This document shows, in pieces, positions 28,198-37,256 of a DNA stretch of 64,000 nt. The notes under the pieces are model-generated. The model made no database searches. It was given only the letters and a program-made list of their open reading frames with translations, and was not told the DNA's origin. The position numbers and the translations under genes were made by a program. The DNA is from Neokomagataea tanensis (GTDB taxonomy: Bacteria > Pseudomonadota > Alphaproteobacteria > Acetobacterales > Acetobacteraceae): contig NZ_CP032485.1 in assembly GCF_006542335.1 (NCBI RefSeq), forward strand, positions 1,791,001 to 1,855,000. Direction: 5' to 3'. Every line of letters starts with the position of its first letter. The first letter of the stretch is position 1.

Positions 28198-28319
28198 GGG
28201 TAGAATGTCCCTTAATCTCTTAATAAACAACCAATAGATAAAGTTATAACGCTTCTATATCAGGATATGTATGATGGAAAGGAAAAAATAACGCTTTTAA
28301 ATCGGAATATGGTGCGTTT
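28198..28319. promoter_or_regulatory. Divergent promoter of TonB receptor and TauD-like gene
   Basis: AT-rich spacer between two divergent genes. It contains the short inverted repeat ATATC-AG-GATAT around 28256-28267, roughly midway. This is a possible operator, but it is short and could be chance. Confidence 0.3.
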
Positions 28320-29246
28320 ATGGCCTACTCCCTTCGTCATCAGGACTTACAACACGCTCATTCATCATCAGTTCATGCGGTTGCGCACGGATTGCCAGCA
28401 GGGTGGAGTGTCCGACCTCTCTCTCCGAGTTTGGGTGCGGTGGTGCAGGGTGTTGATTTGGCAAAGCTGCAGTCACGGGAGGCGTTGGCTGCCATTAAAG
28501 CCCTCTTGCTAGAGCATGAAGTGCTTTTTTTTAGGCAACAAGATATCTCTCCTCAGCAGCATCGGGCGTTGGGTGCTGCTTTTGGGCATTTGCACATTCA
28601 TCCTGTCTATCCTTCGGTGCCGGGCGTTCCAGAGGCGATGGTTTTGGATACGGACCAGCAGGACTTAAAGGACAATGCCCTATGGCATACGGACGTCACC
28701 TTTTCTGAGACCCCGCCTTTAGGGGCAATTCTGGCTGCCCGACATTTACCGCCATGCGGCGGGGACACGCTCTGGGCCAGTGGCACCGCAGCCTACGAAG
28801 CACTATCGCCACTCATGAAGGAGCATTTGGAGAGTTTGACCGCAATACACGATTTTACGCGCTCTTTTCCTTTGGCGCGTTACGGTCAAACGCCGGATGA
28901 ATATGAGCGATGGAAAGCAGCACGTGACCGCCACCCTCCCGTCGAGCATCCGGTGATTCGGGTTCATCCTGAAAGTGGACGTAGGGCACTTTTTGTCAGT
29001 GAGGGGTTCACAACGGAAATTTGTGGCATTGAAGCCGATGAGAGCTCCGCTTTGTTAAACTACTTATTCCGCCATGCAACGAAGCCTGAGTTTCAGATCC
29101 GATGGTCATGGCAGGAGGGTGACGTAGCTTTTTGGGACAATAGAACAACACAACATTATGCAGTCGATGATTACAGGCCTCACAGGCGGATCATGCATCG
29201 TGTCACGATCGTTGGTGATCGGCCTTTTGGCCCCTCTCGTGTGTAG
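28320..29246 (+). CDS. TauD-family Fe(II)/2-oxoglutarate dioxygenase
   Basis: A 308-residue dioxygenase. [10 protein letters not shown] gives the iron ligands His123 and Asp125, [12 protein letters not shown] gives His279, and the arginine of HRVTI after it should bind 2-oxoglutarate. [20 protein letters not shown] is typical of TauD. It is a distant relative of the dioxygenase at 11.9 kb and not a recent duplicate. With the divergent TonB receptor it may desulfonate a scavenged substrate. Specificity (taurine, alkyl sulfate or a non-sulfur compound) is open. No strong ribosome site precedes the ATG. Confidence 0.84.
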   Translation: MAYSLRHQDLQHAHSSSVHAVAHGLPAGWSVRPLSPSLGAVVQGVDLAKLQSREALAAIKALLLEHEVLFFRQQDISPQQHRALGAAFGHLHIHPVYPSVPGVPEAMVLDTDQQDLKDNALWHTDVTFSETPPLGAILAARHLPPCGGDTLWASGTAAYEALSPLMKEHLESLTAIHDFTRSFPLARYGQTPDEYERWKAARDRHPPVEHPVIRVHPESGRRALFVSEGFTTEICGIEADESSALLNYLFRHATKPEFQIRWSWQEGDVAFWDNRTTQHYAVDDYRPHRRIMHRVTIVGDRPFGPSRV

Positions 29247-29265
29247 GGGGAATGAGGGAGGGGCT

Positions 29266-29282
29266 GCGCGCTGAGAACGCGC
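29266..29282 (+). terminator. Possible terminator after TauD-like gene
   Basis: A short GC-rich stem, GCGCG with CGCGC around a 7-base loop, lies about 20 bp after the stop codon and is followed by a pyrimidine-rich stretch. Weak evidence. Confidence 0.3.
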
Positions 29283-29332
29283 GTGACTTCCTTTCGTATG
29301 AAATTAGATGACATATCAACTATAAATAGGAT

Positions 29333-29674
29333 ATGAGCAGCAAACTCCGTTTTTTCCAACGTATGAACATGGCTGGTGATATGCTCCGTTTTCTACCGCG
29401 CGTGTATAGTAGGGCAGGAGCGCTGAAATACAGTGCGCCTCTTTTAGCCATGTCTGTTGGAGGCTGTACGCGTGCACCCCTTCAAGATGTTTTAGGCTCT
29501 TTTTTCCCATCATGGATGCTGTGCCTCACGCTGGGCTGCGCGTGCGCTGCGCTACTGCGCGTTCTTTTGGGAGTTTTACGGCTGGATCAGGCGATACCGG
29601 CGCCAATCCTTACATATCTGGCTTTTATAGTCGCGGTAACGTTCGCCGTTTGGTTACTGATTTTCGGGCATTGA
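29333..29674 (+). CDS. ytcA: YtcA-like small membrane lipoprotein
   Basis: A 113-residue protein. After a hydrophobic stretch comes MSVGGCTRAPLQDVLGSFFP, in which VGGC is a plausible lipobox; two strongly hydrophobic helices follow. E. coli YtcA has the same plan and stands just before mdtNOP, as here. An AGGAT site precedes the ATG at 29333, but ATGs at about 29363 and 29381 would give a more normal signal length. The function of YtcA is unknown; its location suggests an accessory part of the efflux system. Confidence 0.68.
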   Translation: MSSKLRFFQRMNMAGDMLRFLPRVYSRAGALKYSAPLLAMSVGGCTRAPLQDVLGSFFPSWMLCLTLGCACAALLRVLLGVLRLDQAIPAPILTYLAFIVAVTFAVWLLIFGH

Positions 29675-29684
29675 TAAAGAGGAC

Positions 29685-30710
29685 ATGAAGACTATGGAAC
29701 CTCGTCGCATAGGCGGTTTAAGCCTGTTGGTCCTCTCGCTCGTTGCTTGCGCGGTGCTTGGCGTTCTGGTCCTGAACCAATTGCACATGAAACCGCGGAC
29801 AGAAGATGCTTACGTAGCGGCTGATATTGTGCATCTCGCCCCGGAAGTGAGCGGACGCATTGTGTCCTTGCCTGTAAAAGACAATCAGTATGTTCGCCGC
29901 GGGCAGATACTGTTCATTATTGATCCCGAGCCGTACGAGTACAAGTTGCAGCAAGCTCAAGCGCAAGTGGATGGTTTGCAGGCTCAATTAGATGTGCAGA
30001 CAAACCAAGTTAGCTCTCAAATGTCTCAGGCTGGGGCAGCAGAGAGCGGTGTAAGCGGTGCACGAGCTCGCCTTGCATTAGCTCAGGCGACACAAGGGCG
30101 TTTGGAGCCTCTGGCGCGTCAGGGCTTTGTTACGCGTGAGGCATTGGATCAGGCGCGGACGTCAACAAGGAGCGCGGAAGTTGCTTTGCAACAGGCTCTG
30201 CAATCGGCGCTGGGGGCAAAGCAAGCTGTCCGGAGTGTAGCGCCACTGCGTGCGGATTTGGCGGCTGCTCAGGCTGTGCTGCGTGAGGCGCAGCGCGAAT
30301 TGCGCCAGACGACGGTGCGCGCACCGTGTGACGGGATCGTGACGGATTTGAGCGTTGCGTCAGGTGAGTATGCCGCCGTTGGGCGGCCTGTGTTTACCGT
30401 TATCGATAATGAACACTGGTGGGTGGTCGCGAATTTCCGTGAGACACAATTAGCTGTGTTGCGTCCCGGGCAGAAGGTGAGGGTTTACGCTATGGCCCAG
30501 CCTGATCGGCCTATTGAAGGTGTTGTCGATAGTCTCAACGCAGGTGTCATACCAGATGAAGGTATGAGTGCAGATGGCTTGCCAAAGGTTCCTCGCTCTT
30601 TGAATTGGGTGCGTATCGCCCAGCGCTTTCCGGTGCGGATTTTATTGCAAAACCCGCCAGCGTCTCTCATGCGTATTGGAGCTACGGCGGTTGTTGTGGT
30701 GAGCCAATGA
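29685..30710 (+). CDS. mdtN: HlyD-type membrane fusion protein of an MdtNOP-like pump
   Basis: A 341-residue periplasmic adaptor. It has one N-terminal membrane helix (LSLLVLSLVACAVLGVLVL), a lipoyl half-motif (LAPEVSGRIVSLPVKDNQYV), a long alpha-helical hairpin rich in Gln/Ala at about residues 85-200, the second lipoyl half (TTVRAPCDGIVTDLSVASGE) and a beta-barrel. The gene has an AAAGAGG ribosome site and overlaps the next gene by ATGA. With the FUSC protein and outer-membrane factor it should form a tripartite exporter; related systems export aromatic acids or drugs. Confidence 0.88.
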   Translation: MKTMEPRRIGGLSLLVLSLVACAVLGVLVLNQLHMKPRTEDAYVAADIVHLAPEVSGRIVSLPVKDNQYVRRGQILFIIDPEPYEYKLQQAQAQVDGLQAQLDVQTNQVSSQMSQAGAAESGVSGARARLALAQATQGRLEPLARQGFVTREALDQARTSTRSAEVALQQALQSALGAKQAVRSVAPLRADLAAAQAVLREAQRELRQTTVRAPCDGIVTDLSVASGEYAAVGRPVFTVIDNEHWWVVANFRETQLAVLRPGQKVRVYAMAQPDRPIEGVVDSLNAGVIPDEGMSADGLPKVPRSLNWVRIAQRFPVRILLQNPPASLMRIGATAVVVVSQ

Positions 30711-32940
30711 GCTGGGCGTCGCATCAGCGGCATAATGATCAGCGTTTTGCACCGCCGCTCATAGATGAGGGAGACCCACCAAACGGGTTGAGGGCGTTGT
30801 GGGACGAAATGGCTCCGACGCCGGGCCGGTGGCGCAACACGTTGCTGCTGGCAGCGCAGGTAATTACGATGATTGTCGTGGGGGAAGTGTTCCGTATCCC
30901 TCAACTCGCCATCATGGTTTTTATCTGTTTCTTTTTGTCTGGGAACGACGCCGCCTCGACCATTAAAAGCGCGATTATGGGCGGGGGGTTATTTTATTAG
31001 GCACCGGCCTTTCGATTATTTTTTTGATGTTCAGCTTGTCCGAGCCGGGCCTGCGCTTACCCTTTATGCTGCTTCTGACTTTAGGGGCAGGGTTTTTGGC
31101 TCAGGCAATGGTCTTGGGGCCTTTTGTAAATATACTCCTGTTTTGGATAGTCTATATGATGCTGAACGCCGATACATTGGAAAATGTCGGCTACGGTATT
31201 AGTGCATTTGTTGGGAACACCACGGAAAGCAGTGTCCCAGACGCAGTTTTCTTGCCCCCGGAAGAGGCTTTCGTTCATATTTTATTATGGACGGGTGCAG
31301 TCTTCGTAATTGCTCTTTTTGCCATGATTGCAGCGAATAGACTGGCGGGGCACGACCCTCTTATCATGCTGCGAAACGGACTGATTGCGCGGTTGAGAGC
31401 TGTTGCCGGGCTATGCGCCCAAGAGTGCTATGCGGAAGCACCTGAGGCGCAGAAAGTACAAAATTTAGCAAAGCAGGGAACAGTCGAGCTGCGGCGCTAT
31501 CACGATCTAGCGTCTCAGTTGCACCCAGAGCTTCCGCGGCATAGGGCTGGGCTGGCTATGATCCGCAGCATGACCCGTCTTGTCATGATTGCGGCGGCAT
31601 GGACGCGGCTTGAGGGTGATGGGGGGACTGGCCTCCTTAAAGCGGTAGGTAAAGTAGCTGAGAGCTGCGCGGATGTTTTGCAAAAACGTCCTGGTGCTTA
31701 CGCCGCTCTTGAAATGAGCGATGTTGATTTGCAAAATTATGCCGCCGCAATGCGTGGTGATCCTGCCCGCCACCCGCTTGGTGTGGAGTTGGCAAGAACA
31801 CTGACGGTCATACGAGCATTATTGCTAAAGCCTGACGCTGCACGGCATGGTTTCGTGGCAGACGTAACGGCCCAAGCCAAGGGCTGGTTCAAGCCGGACG
31901 CCTTCCGCAATCCTGCTTATGTTCAGGCTGCTATAAAACTCGCTCTTGCGGTTTGCATTTGTTACGGCATTACGCGCTTCACGCAGTGGTCTGGTATTAG
32001 CACATGTGTGGTGACGTGTTTTTTGGTCTCCCTTGGGACTGTGGGGGACAGTGTCCATAAAATGACGCTTCGCCTTGTTGGTGCGCTTATTGGTGCAGCA
32101 GCGGGGATCGGTACGATTTTGTGGCTCATGCCTTACTTGACGGACCTGACAGACCTCATCCTCGTCGTGCTTCCTGTTACGCTGCTTGCGGGGTGGATTA
32201 AAAGCGGCAGTGAGCGCATTGCTTATGCGGGCGTCCAAACATCCATGGCTTATTTTTTGACGGTTCTACAGGGCTATGGACCGACATTGGACATGGCAAC
32301 CGGACGTGACCGTGTTGTGGGAATTATTCTCGGCAATGTGGTTGTTTATGTAATAGCGACGACACTTTGGCCCGTCAGCGTTGCGTCAGTAGGGCGCAAA
32401 CACGTGGTCAGCGCGTTGCAGGTTCTGGGCGATTTGGTTGTTTATCGGCGCCATGATCGGCATGTTTTGGTTGAAGCGGGGCAGGAAAGGCTGCGTGAAT
32501 CTTTTGGGCGCGCAATTGCTGCCGTGCGCAGTTCGGTCATCAACGAGCCGCTTGAGGCGGCTCATGTAAATACGCGCCGAAGAAGCCGCAAAGTCGATGC
32601 TCGGGTGGTCACAGAAATTCAGATGTTAGCTATACCGGTAGCAATCATTTCCGATGCAGCGGAAGAGCCGAGCGAGGCCGTATTTGCGCATAGCAGCGCT
32701 TTGAAAAGATGGCTGGAGCATTTTGGGCAGTGGATTACGCACGGGCGTGACGGCAGGGCGCTCATAGAGGCTCTGCCCACTCCGCCGGACCTGCCATTGG
32801 ACCCTGAGCGGGGTTTTTGGTTCGGCGTATTGGATGAACGGATCCGTGCAATTTTGGATGAACTTTTACCGGCAGAGGTACTGCGTGAGGAAGAACACCG
32901 CGTGGCACCATCAGTCGATGCGGGGGCAAGTCATGCTTAA
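30707..32940 (+). pseudogene. mdtO: FUSC/MdtO-type inner-membrane exporter, frameshifted
   Basis: The start codon overlaps the mdtN stop. The first frame gives a cytoplasmic N-terminus and membrane segments (QVITMIVVGEVFRIPQLAIM) and then stops at 31000. The remaining 638 residues, with more membrane helices and the second FUSC half (RLVGALIGAAAGIGTILWLM), continue in another frame. The switch is at a six-G run at 30983-30988. One extra G restores IMGGGVILLGTGLSIIFLMF and a protein of about 744 residues. All other pump genes are intact, so a dead exporter subunit would be recent, or the run is miscalled. Confidence 0.85.
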
Positions 32941-34501
32941 CAAACCTCTTACAGGGCTTTTCAAGCGTCATACTCTTATGATGTGCGGGGTTGCAGCTTT
33001 AGCCCTTTCCTCATGCAACGATACGCGTGACTGGGCCCCTGAACGTCCGGACAGGCCGTGGCAACCCACTCAAGACATGGCAGCGCAAAATGGACTTGTC
33101 ATGCCGCCCGGTGTGGGTGGTTTTTCAGCGCCACATATCAATAATAGCGCGGCGGTAGTAGCGCAGCATGTTGCGAATGTCCCAATGACTGGGCAGGCTT
33201 TGTCGTTGGTTGAACTTATAGATATAGCGCAACGTACTAACCCTCAGACACGCATGGCTTGGGAGGCTGCACGCCAGGCGGCAATAGGCGTTGGCATATC
33301 AAGTGCGGGGCTTCTTCCGCAGGTGACGCTGTCGGCTATGGGTGGCTTCCAGCGCATGGCGTTCCCGCTGCCAAATTATCTGTCGCAACGTGGCTATCTG
33401 ACGTCGAACGGTGGGGCATTTTTTCCGAAACTTGAGTTGGATTATTTGCTGTTCGACTTCGGGCGGACAAGGGCTCAGATAAAAGAGGCGCAACAAGGCG
33501 CGCTTGCCGCGGATTATGGGTTTACTCAGGTCCACCAAGCGCTGATCTTGGCGGTCACTAAAGCTTATTACGCATATCAGGCTGCGCAAAGCATGTCGCG
33601 CTCCGCCAAGCGTGCGGAAGACAACACTGCCTTATTGCTGCGTGCGGCCCAATCGCGGCACGCTTATGGGGAGGGAACGGTTGTTGATGTAGCGATTGCG
33701 CAGCGCAATGCGGCTCAGGCTAACTTTGAGTTTGAGCGCGCCCAAGACGCAGAACATACAGCAAAGCGGGGTTTACTTGCAGCAATGGGGCTGCCAGCTA
33801 CTATGACTTTAAACATTCGGCCAATGGATGGCCAGCATTTGCCGAATTCCTTGCCAACGGATGTTCAGGCTCTCATCAATGCAGCCCTTCAATCGCGCCC
33901 AGACGTTTTGGCGGATTTAGCCAAATTACGAGCGTCAGACGCGGCTTTAAGTGCAGCTAAAGCCAGCCTTGCGCCACGCATTGCTCTTGCCGGTGTGGTA
34001 CAGGCTTACATAGGCACTTTAAAGACATACGGGACACAACAATCCGCTCCGGCCTCGAGCATCGCACAGCCTGAAGAAAGCGCCTTTTTACAAGTAAACT
34101 GGCCAATTTATCAGGGGGGCGCGCGGGCAAATAGCATTCATTTGGCAGAGTCACGCAAAAAGCAGGCTGAGGCTGCACTGACGCAAGATCGTGTAACGGT
34201 CGAGCGTGAGGTGGCTGATAGTCAGGATGAGTTGGGCACTGCCTTGGCTCAGGTGAAGTCTGCTCGTGTTTTGTGTAGTACGGCACAAACGGCTTTCGAA
34301 GGTGCCGCAGCATCGTATCAGCATGGTGTAGGGACACTGACGGATGCCTCGAACGCGGCGACGGCATTGTACCAGGCGCAGGCGGCTTTAGCCGTGAGTG
34401 AGGCACAGGTTTATACGAATGCTGCAGTGCTAGCACATGCGACAGGCCGTTTGGTTTCTGCGGCAGGAACCAATGTTCAAGACGATATGGCAGGGCCTTG
34501 A
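32933..34501 (+). CDS. mdtP: Outer-membrane efflux lipoprotein (TolC/NodT-type)
   Basis: I start at the ATG at 32933, which overlaps the end of mdtO and gives a lipoprotein signal ending LALSSC. The 522-residue protein has two outer-membrane efflux repeats with long coiled-coil helices (for example HAYGEGTVVDVAIAQRNAAQ and YQHGVGTLTDASNAATALYQ). It is the outer-membrane duct for the MdtN-MdtO pair. A longer upstream frame (from 32834) lies inside mdtO and lacks a signal. Confidence 0.88.
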   Translation: MLNKPLTGLFKRHTLMMCGVAALALSSCNDTRDWAPERPDRPWQPTQDMAAQNGLVMPPGVGGFSAPHINNSAAVVAQHVANVPMTGQALSLVELIDIAQRTNPQTRMAWEAARQAAIGVGISSAGLLPQVTLSAMGGFQRMAFPLPNYLSQRGYLTSNGGAFFPKLELDYLLFDFGRTRAQIKEAQQGALAADYGFTQVHQALILAVTKAYYAYQAAQSMSRSAKRAEDNTALLLRAAQSRHAYGEGTVVDVAIAQRNAAQANFEFERAQDAEHTAKRGLLAAMGLPATMTLNIRPMDGQHLPNSLPTDVQALINAALQSRPDVLADLAKLRASDAALSAAKASLAPRIALAGVVQAYIGTLKTYGTQQSAPASSIAQPEESAFLQVNWPIYQGGARANSIHLAESRKKQAEAALTQDRVTVEREVADSQDELGTALAQVKSARVLCSTAQTAFEGAAASYQHGVGTLTDASNAATALYQAQAALAVSEAQVYTNAAVLAHATGRLVSAAGTNVQDDMAGP

Positions 34502-34504
34502 GTA

Positions 34505-34957
34505 ATGGGGGAGGATATGCAGCAAGATGGCAGAACCGCAGTGCTTGGGCGTGTTATTGGACGGATTGCGCGGTTATGGCGGCATAGAATTGATGCGCGT
34601 TTGCAGCCTTATGGTTTGACGGATGCTACTTGGTTGCCCCTGCTGGAGCTTGATAAGACCTCTGATCCTCTTCATCAGAAAGATATAGCTGCTTCTTTAG
34701 GGTTGGATAATTCTTCGATGGTGCGGGTTTTGTCCGCATTAGAACAAAAAGGACTAGTCGTCAGGGTGCCTGATAGTAGGGACAGGCGTGCAAGGGCAGT
34801 AAGTTTGACGCAGGAGGGAAAGCAGCTCGTGCGTGAGATTTACCGCTTTGCTGGTGAAGTCGAGCGTGAGCTTTTAGCGGACATTCCTGCGAGTGATATT
34901 GATGTCACACGCCGCGTCTTAGGTGTTATTTTAGGCCGGATTGACTCGCATCTGTAG
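34505..34957 (+). CDS. MarR-family transcriptional regulator
   Basis: A 150-residue winged-helix protein. QKDIAASLGLDNSSMVRVLS is the recognition helix region, and VVRVPDSRDRRARAVSLTQEG is the MarR wing with its DxRxxR motif. It directly follows mdtP, so it probably controls the efflux operon in response to an exported or toxic aromatic compound. A second ATG at 34517 has a GGAGG sequence just before it and may be the true start. Confidence 0.88.
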   Translation: MGEDMQQDGRTAVLGRVIGRIARLWRHRIDARLQPYGLTDATWLPLLELDKTSDPLHQKDIAASLGLDNSSMVRVLSALEQKGLVVRVPDSRDRRARAVSLTQEGKQLVREIYRFAGEVERELLADIPASDIDVTRRVLGVILGRIDSHL

Positions 34958-34964
34958 CGCGGCA

Positions 34965-35450
34965 TTAGCTTGATGAAAGTTGCGCGGTGATTGCTGTGCA
35001 CGCTGCCAGAGCATTTTCTGGTGCAATGCTGAGTAAAAGGCCGCGAGCTCCTGCATTAATAATGAGTTGGGGGTGCGCTTCTGTGATCGCTCGCTGCTCA
35101 AACGCTGTACGGCACGGTCTTTTTTGCCCGAAAGGGCTTACACCGCCGATTTGATAGCCTGTGTAGTCTTCAGCATCGTGCCGATTCATCATTTTTGCTT
35201 TGCGGCCCCCAAAGGCCTGCGCCACAAGAGCAAAGTCCATTTCGTATTCGACGGGCAGGACAACGCAAGCGGGCGTGCCATCCACTTTAACCATAAGGGT
35301 TTTGAGAACTGCTTGCGGGTCAGCATTTAAAGCCTGCGCCGCAGCAATCCCCAATTTTTCGACGGTCGGATCGTATTCATATGCGTGCAAATTATAGGGC
35401 AGGCAAAGGGCGTCGAGCCATAATGTCGCGGCTGTTTGGTGTTGTGTCAT
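34965..35450 (-). CDS. ybaK: YbaK/EbsC-type Cys-tRNA(Pro) deacylase
   Basis: Edits mischarged tRNA in the cytoplasm by removing Cys from tRNA-Pro. I start at the ATG at 35448-35450, giving 161 residues; an upstream in-frame ATG would add 13 poor residues. KTLMVKVDGTPACVVLPVEYEMD contains the conserved lysine, and YQIGGVSPFGQKRPCRTAFE is the GGxSPxG signature of the YbaK fold. It stands alone, convergent with the MarR gene. Confidence 0.88.
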   Translation of the reverse strand: MTQHQTAATLWLDALCLPYNLHAYEYDPTVEKLGIAAAQALNADPQAVLKTLMVKVDGTPACVVLPVEYEMDFALVAQAFGGRKAKMMNRHDAEDYTGYQIGGVSPFGQKRPCRTAFEQRAITEAHPQLIINAGARGLLLSIAPENALAACTAITAQLSSS

Positions 35451-35631
35451 TATTAAAGTCTTTTCTTCAATACAAAATGATATCAGCAAATTTTTTGAAT
35501 TTGTTCAAAGAGATAATTGCATTAAACAAACTTTGATTTTGTAAGTATTTTTCAAACAAAAGAAAGCGTCAGAAAACAATCTTAGGTGGTGTTTTTGCGG
35601 CTGACGGAAAGTCTTATAGCCAAGCGCTTCG

Positions 35632-35646
35632 TGTTACACTATAACA
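35632..35646. promoter_or_regulatory. Probable Zur box upstream of znuACB
   Basis: TGTTACACTATAACA lies 31 bp before the znuA start codon. It matches the palindromic Zur pattern TGTTATA-NN-ATAACA known from proteobacteria at all but one position. Zinc-loaded Zur bound here would repress the uptake operon. The consensus is from general knowledge; the match is by eye. Confidence 0.7.
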
Positions 35647-35677
35647 GGCCGCCCTGCTGTTTGGTTGTGCTGGTTTC

Positions 35678-36556
35678 ATGACGATCTTTTTGCGCTTTGG
35701 TATGCTGTGTGCGGCATTGGCTTTTGGAGCCATGGCTCATCCGGTCGATGCTGCTGAATCTGCGCCGTTGCATGTAGTATGTGTTGAATCCGTATGGTGC
35801 AACGTGGTCGCCCAGATTGGGAAGCAGCACGTGGACGTACAGTCGATTATTAGCACGCCGGGTATTGATCCGCACGAGTTTGCGCCGACACCAGCGATGG
35901 CTAAACGCCTTGCCGAGGCGGATTTCGCAGTCATGAATGGGGCTGTTTACGATGATTGGGCTATGCCATTTGTTCTTCACGCAAAGGGGCATTTGAATAT
36001 TGGGGAAAAGGTTGGCTGGAAGTCAGGTGACGATAGCCACGTTTTTCTTAATCCGCAGGACGTACGCATTGCGGTGCAAAATATTGAACATATTCTGGTG
36101 CAGCTCGAACCTGCTTTTGAGCAGGATTTTAATGCCGGGGCAGCGGCGTTTTTGGCTGATTTAAATTCTATAGATGATCGTCTGGCAGCATTAAGGGCGG
36201 AGCGGGCGTATACACCTTACGCCGCTACTGAAACTCAAGGCAGTGCTCTGTTTGCTCAGGCGGGGTGGACTTTATTAAATGCCCGCTACGCGCGGGCTAT
36301 AGCGCAGCATATGGCACCATCTCCCCGTGACGAAGCCGCACTGGAAACAGCGATAGCGTCGCGCAAAATTACGTTGCTAGTGCTCAACCCTGCCGTAAGG
36401 GCACCCCAGTTGGCGCATTTGGAGGATTTAGCCCGGAAAGCGTCGATACCCGTTATTCAGGTAGGAGAGACGCTGCCCGTCGGGCAATCGTGGCAAGGGT
36501 GGGTATCTAATATCTTGGACCAAGCCGAAGGGGCGCGGAATGCAGCGCAGCACTGA
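35678..36556 (+). CDS. znuA: Zinc/manganese ABC transporter substrate-binding protein
   Basis: A 292-residue periplasmic metal-binding protein of the ZnuA/TroA cluster. A signal peptide (MLCAALAFGAMAHPVDAAES) is followed by TPGIDPHEFAPTP (His66) and DDSHVFLNPQDV (His121), two of the usual metal ligands. It lacks the His-rich loop of E. coli ZnuA. Its 3' end overlaps the ATPase gene by 17 bp. The Zur-like box upstream favours zinc over manganese. Confidence 0.87.
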   Translation: MTIFLRFGMLCAALAFGAMAHPVDAAESAPLHVVCVESVWCNVVAQIGKQHVDVQSIISTPGIDPHEFAPTPAMAKRLAEADFAVMNGAVYDDWAMPFVLHAKGHLNIGEKVGWKSGDDSHVFLNPQDVRIAVQNIEHILVQLEPAFEQDFNAGAAAFLADLNSIDDRLAALRAERAYTPYAATETQGSALFAQAGWTLLNARYARAIAQHMAPSPRDEAALETAIASRKITLLVLNPAVRAPQLAHLEDLARKASIPVIQVGETLPVGQSWQGWVSNILDQAEGARNAAQH

Positions 36557-37256
36557 GGCGGGACCGATACTCTCTCTTAAAAATGTTACGCTTGCCCATG
36601 GCTCAAAACGTATTTTGCGCTCTTGCACCTGTGAAATTCCACTGCATGGCTTAACGTTGTTGAGCGGACGAAATGGTGCGGGAAAATCCACATTTTTACA
36701 GGCGGTTTTGGGAATTATTCAGCCAGTAGACGGAGAGATTTTGCTTGATGGGCAGCCAGTGCGTCGGGTGCGGTCGCAATTGGGGTATATGCCTCAGGGG
36801 CGCAGCGAAATGCCCGGAAGAACTGAAGCGGCCCTCGCAATTCCCGCGTTGGCACATATACGGTCAGCTTTAAATGGTGCCTCATGGGGCTTTTGGGGTG
36901 CGCTAGGCCAGCAGAAAAAACTGTTGAACAGTTTGCTTGAGCGCGCCGAAATTCCCTCGGGCCGGACAAGCTACGTTCATCGCCCATTGGGGCAGTTATC
37001 GGGTGGGGAGCGGCAGCGTGTAGCTTTGGCGCAGGCGCTGGCGCCTCTGGGTACAAGAAATAATGCTGTCTTGCTTTTAGACGAGCCGATTGCAGCGTTG
37101 GATCAGGCTGGGCGTGATGCTCTTCTAGGGCTGCTTAAGCAACTCGTGGCAGCGGGTACGTCAATCATCTTAACGTCCCACGATATGGCTGGATTAGAGG
37201 CCATGGCGTCAAGGACAGTGACCTTATTGGAAGAAACGGTGCATGTTTGCGTTTGA
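36540..37256 (+). CDS. znuC: Zinc/manganese ABC transporter ATPase
   Basis: A 238-residue ATPase with Walker A SGRNGAGKST near residues 42-51, Q-loop LGYMPQGRSE, signature LSGGERQRVALAQAL and Walker B VLLLDEPIAALD; the H-loop is LTSHDMAG. It overlaps znuA at its start and the permease gene by 14 bp at its end, so the three are tightly coupled. Confidence 0.88.
   Translation: MQRSTEAGPILSLKNVTLAHGSKRILRSCTCEIPLHGLTLLSGRNGAGKSTFLQAVLGIIQPVDGEILLDGQPVRRVRSQLGYMPQGRSEMPGRTEAALAIPALAHIRSALNGASWGFWGALGQQKKLLNSLLERAEIPSGRTSYVHRPLGQLSGGERQRVALAQALAPLGTRNNAVLLLDEPIAALDQAGRDALLGLLKQLVAAGTSIILTSHDMAGLEAMASRTVTLLEETVHVCV

Noticed and set aside
28256..28267. Shared operator between the two TonB-TauD loci
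   Set aside because: Short palindromes occur at both loci (10149-10164 and here) but the sequences differ too much to claim one regulator.
36540..36556. Overlap of znuA and znuC as a sign of frameshift
   Set aside because: Both proteins are complete and full length; the 17-bp overlap is ordinary translational coupling.
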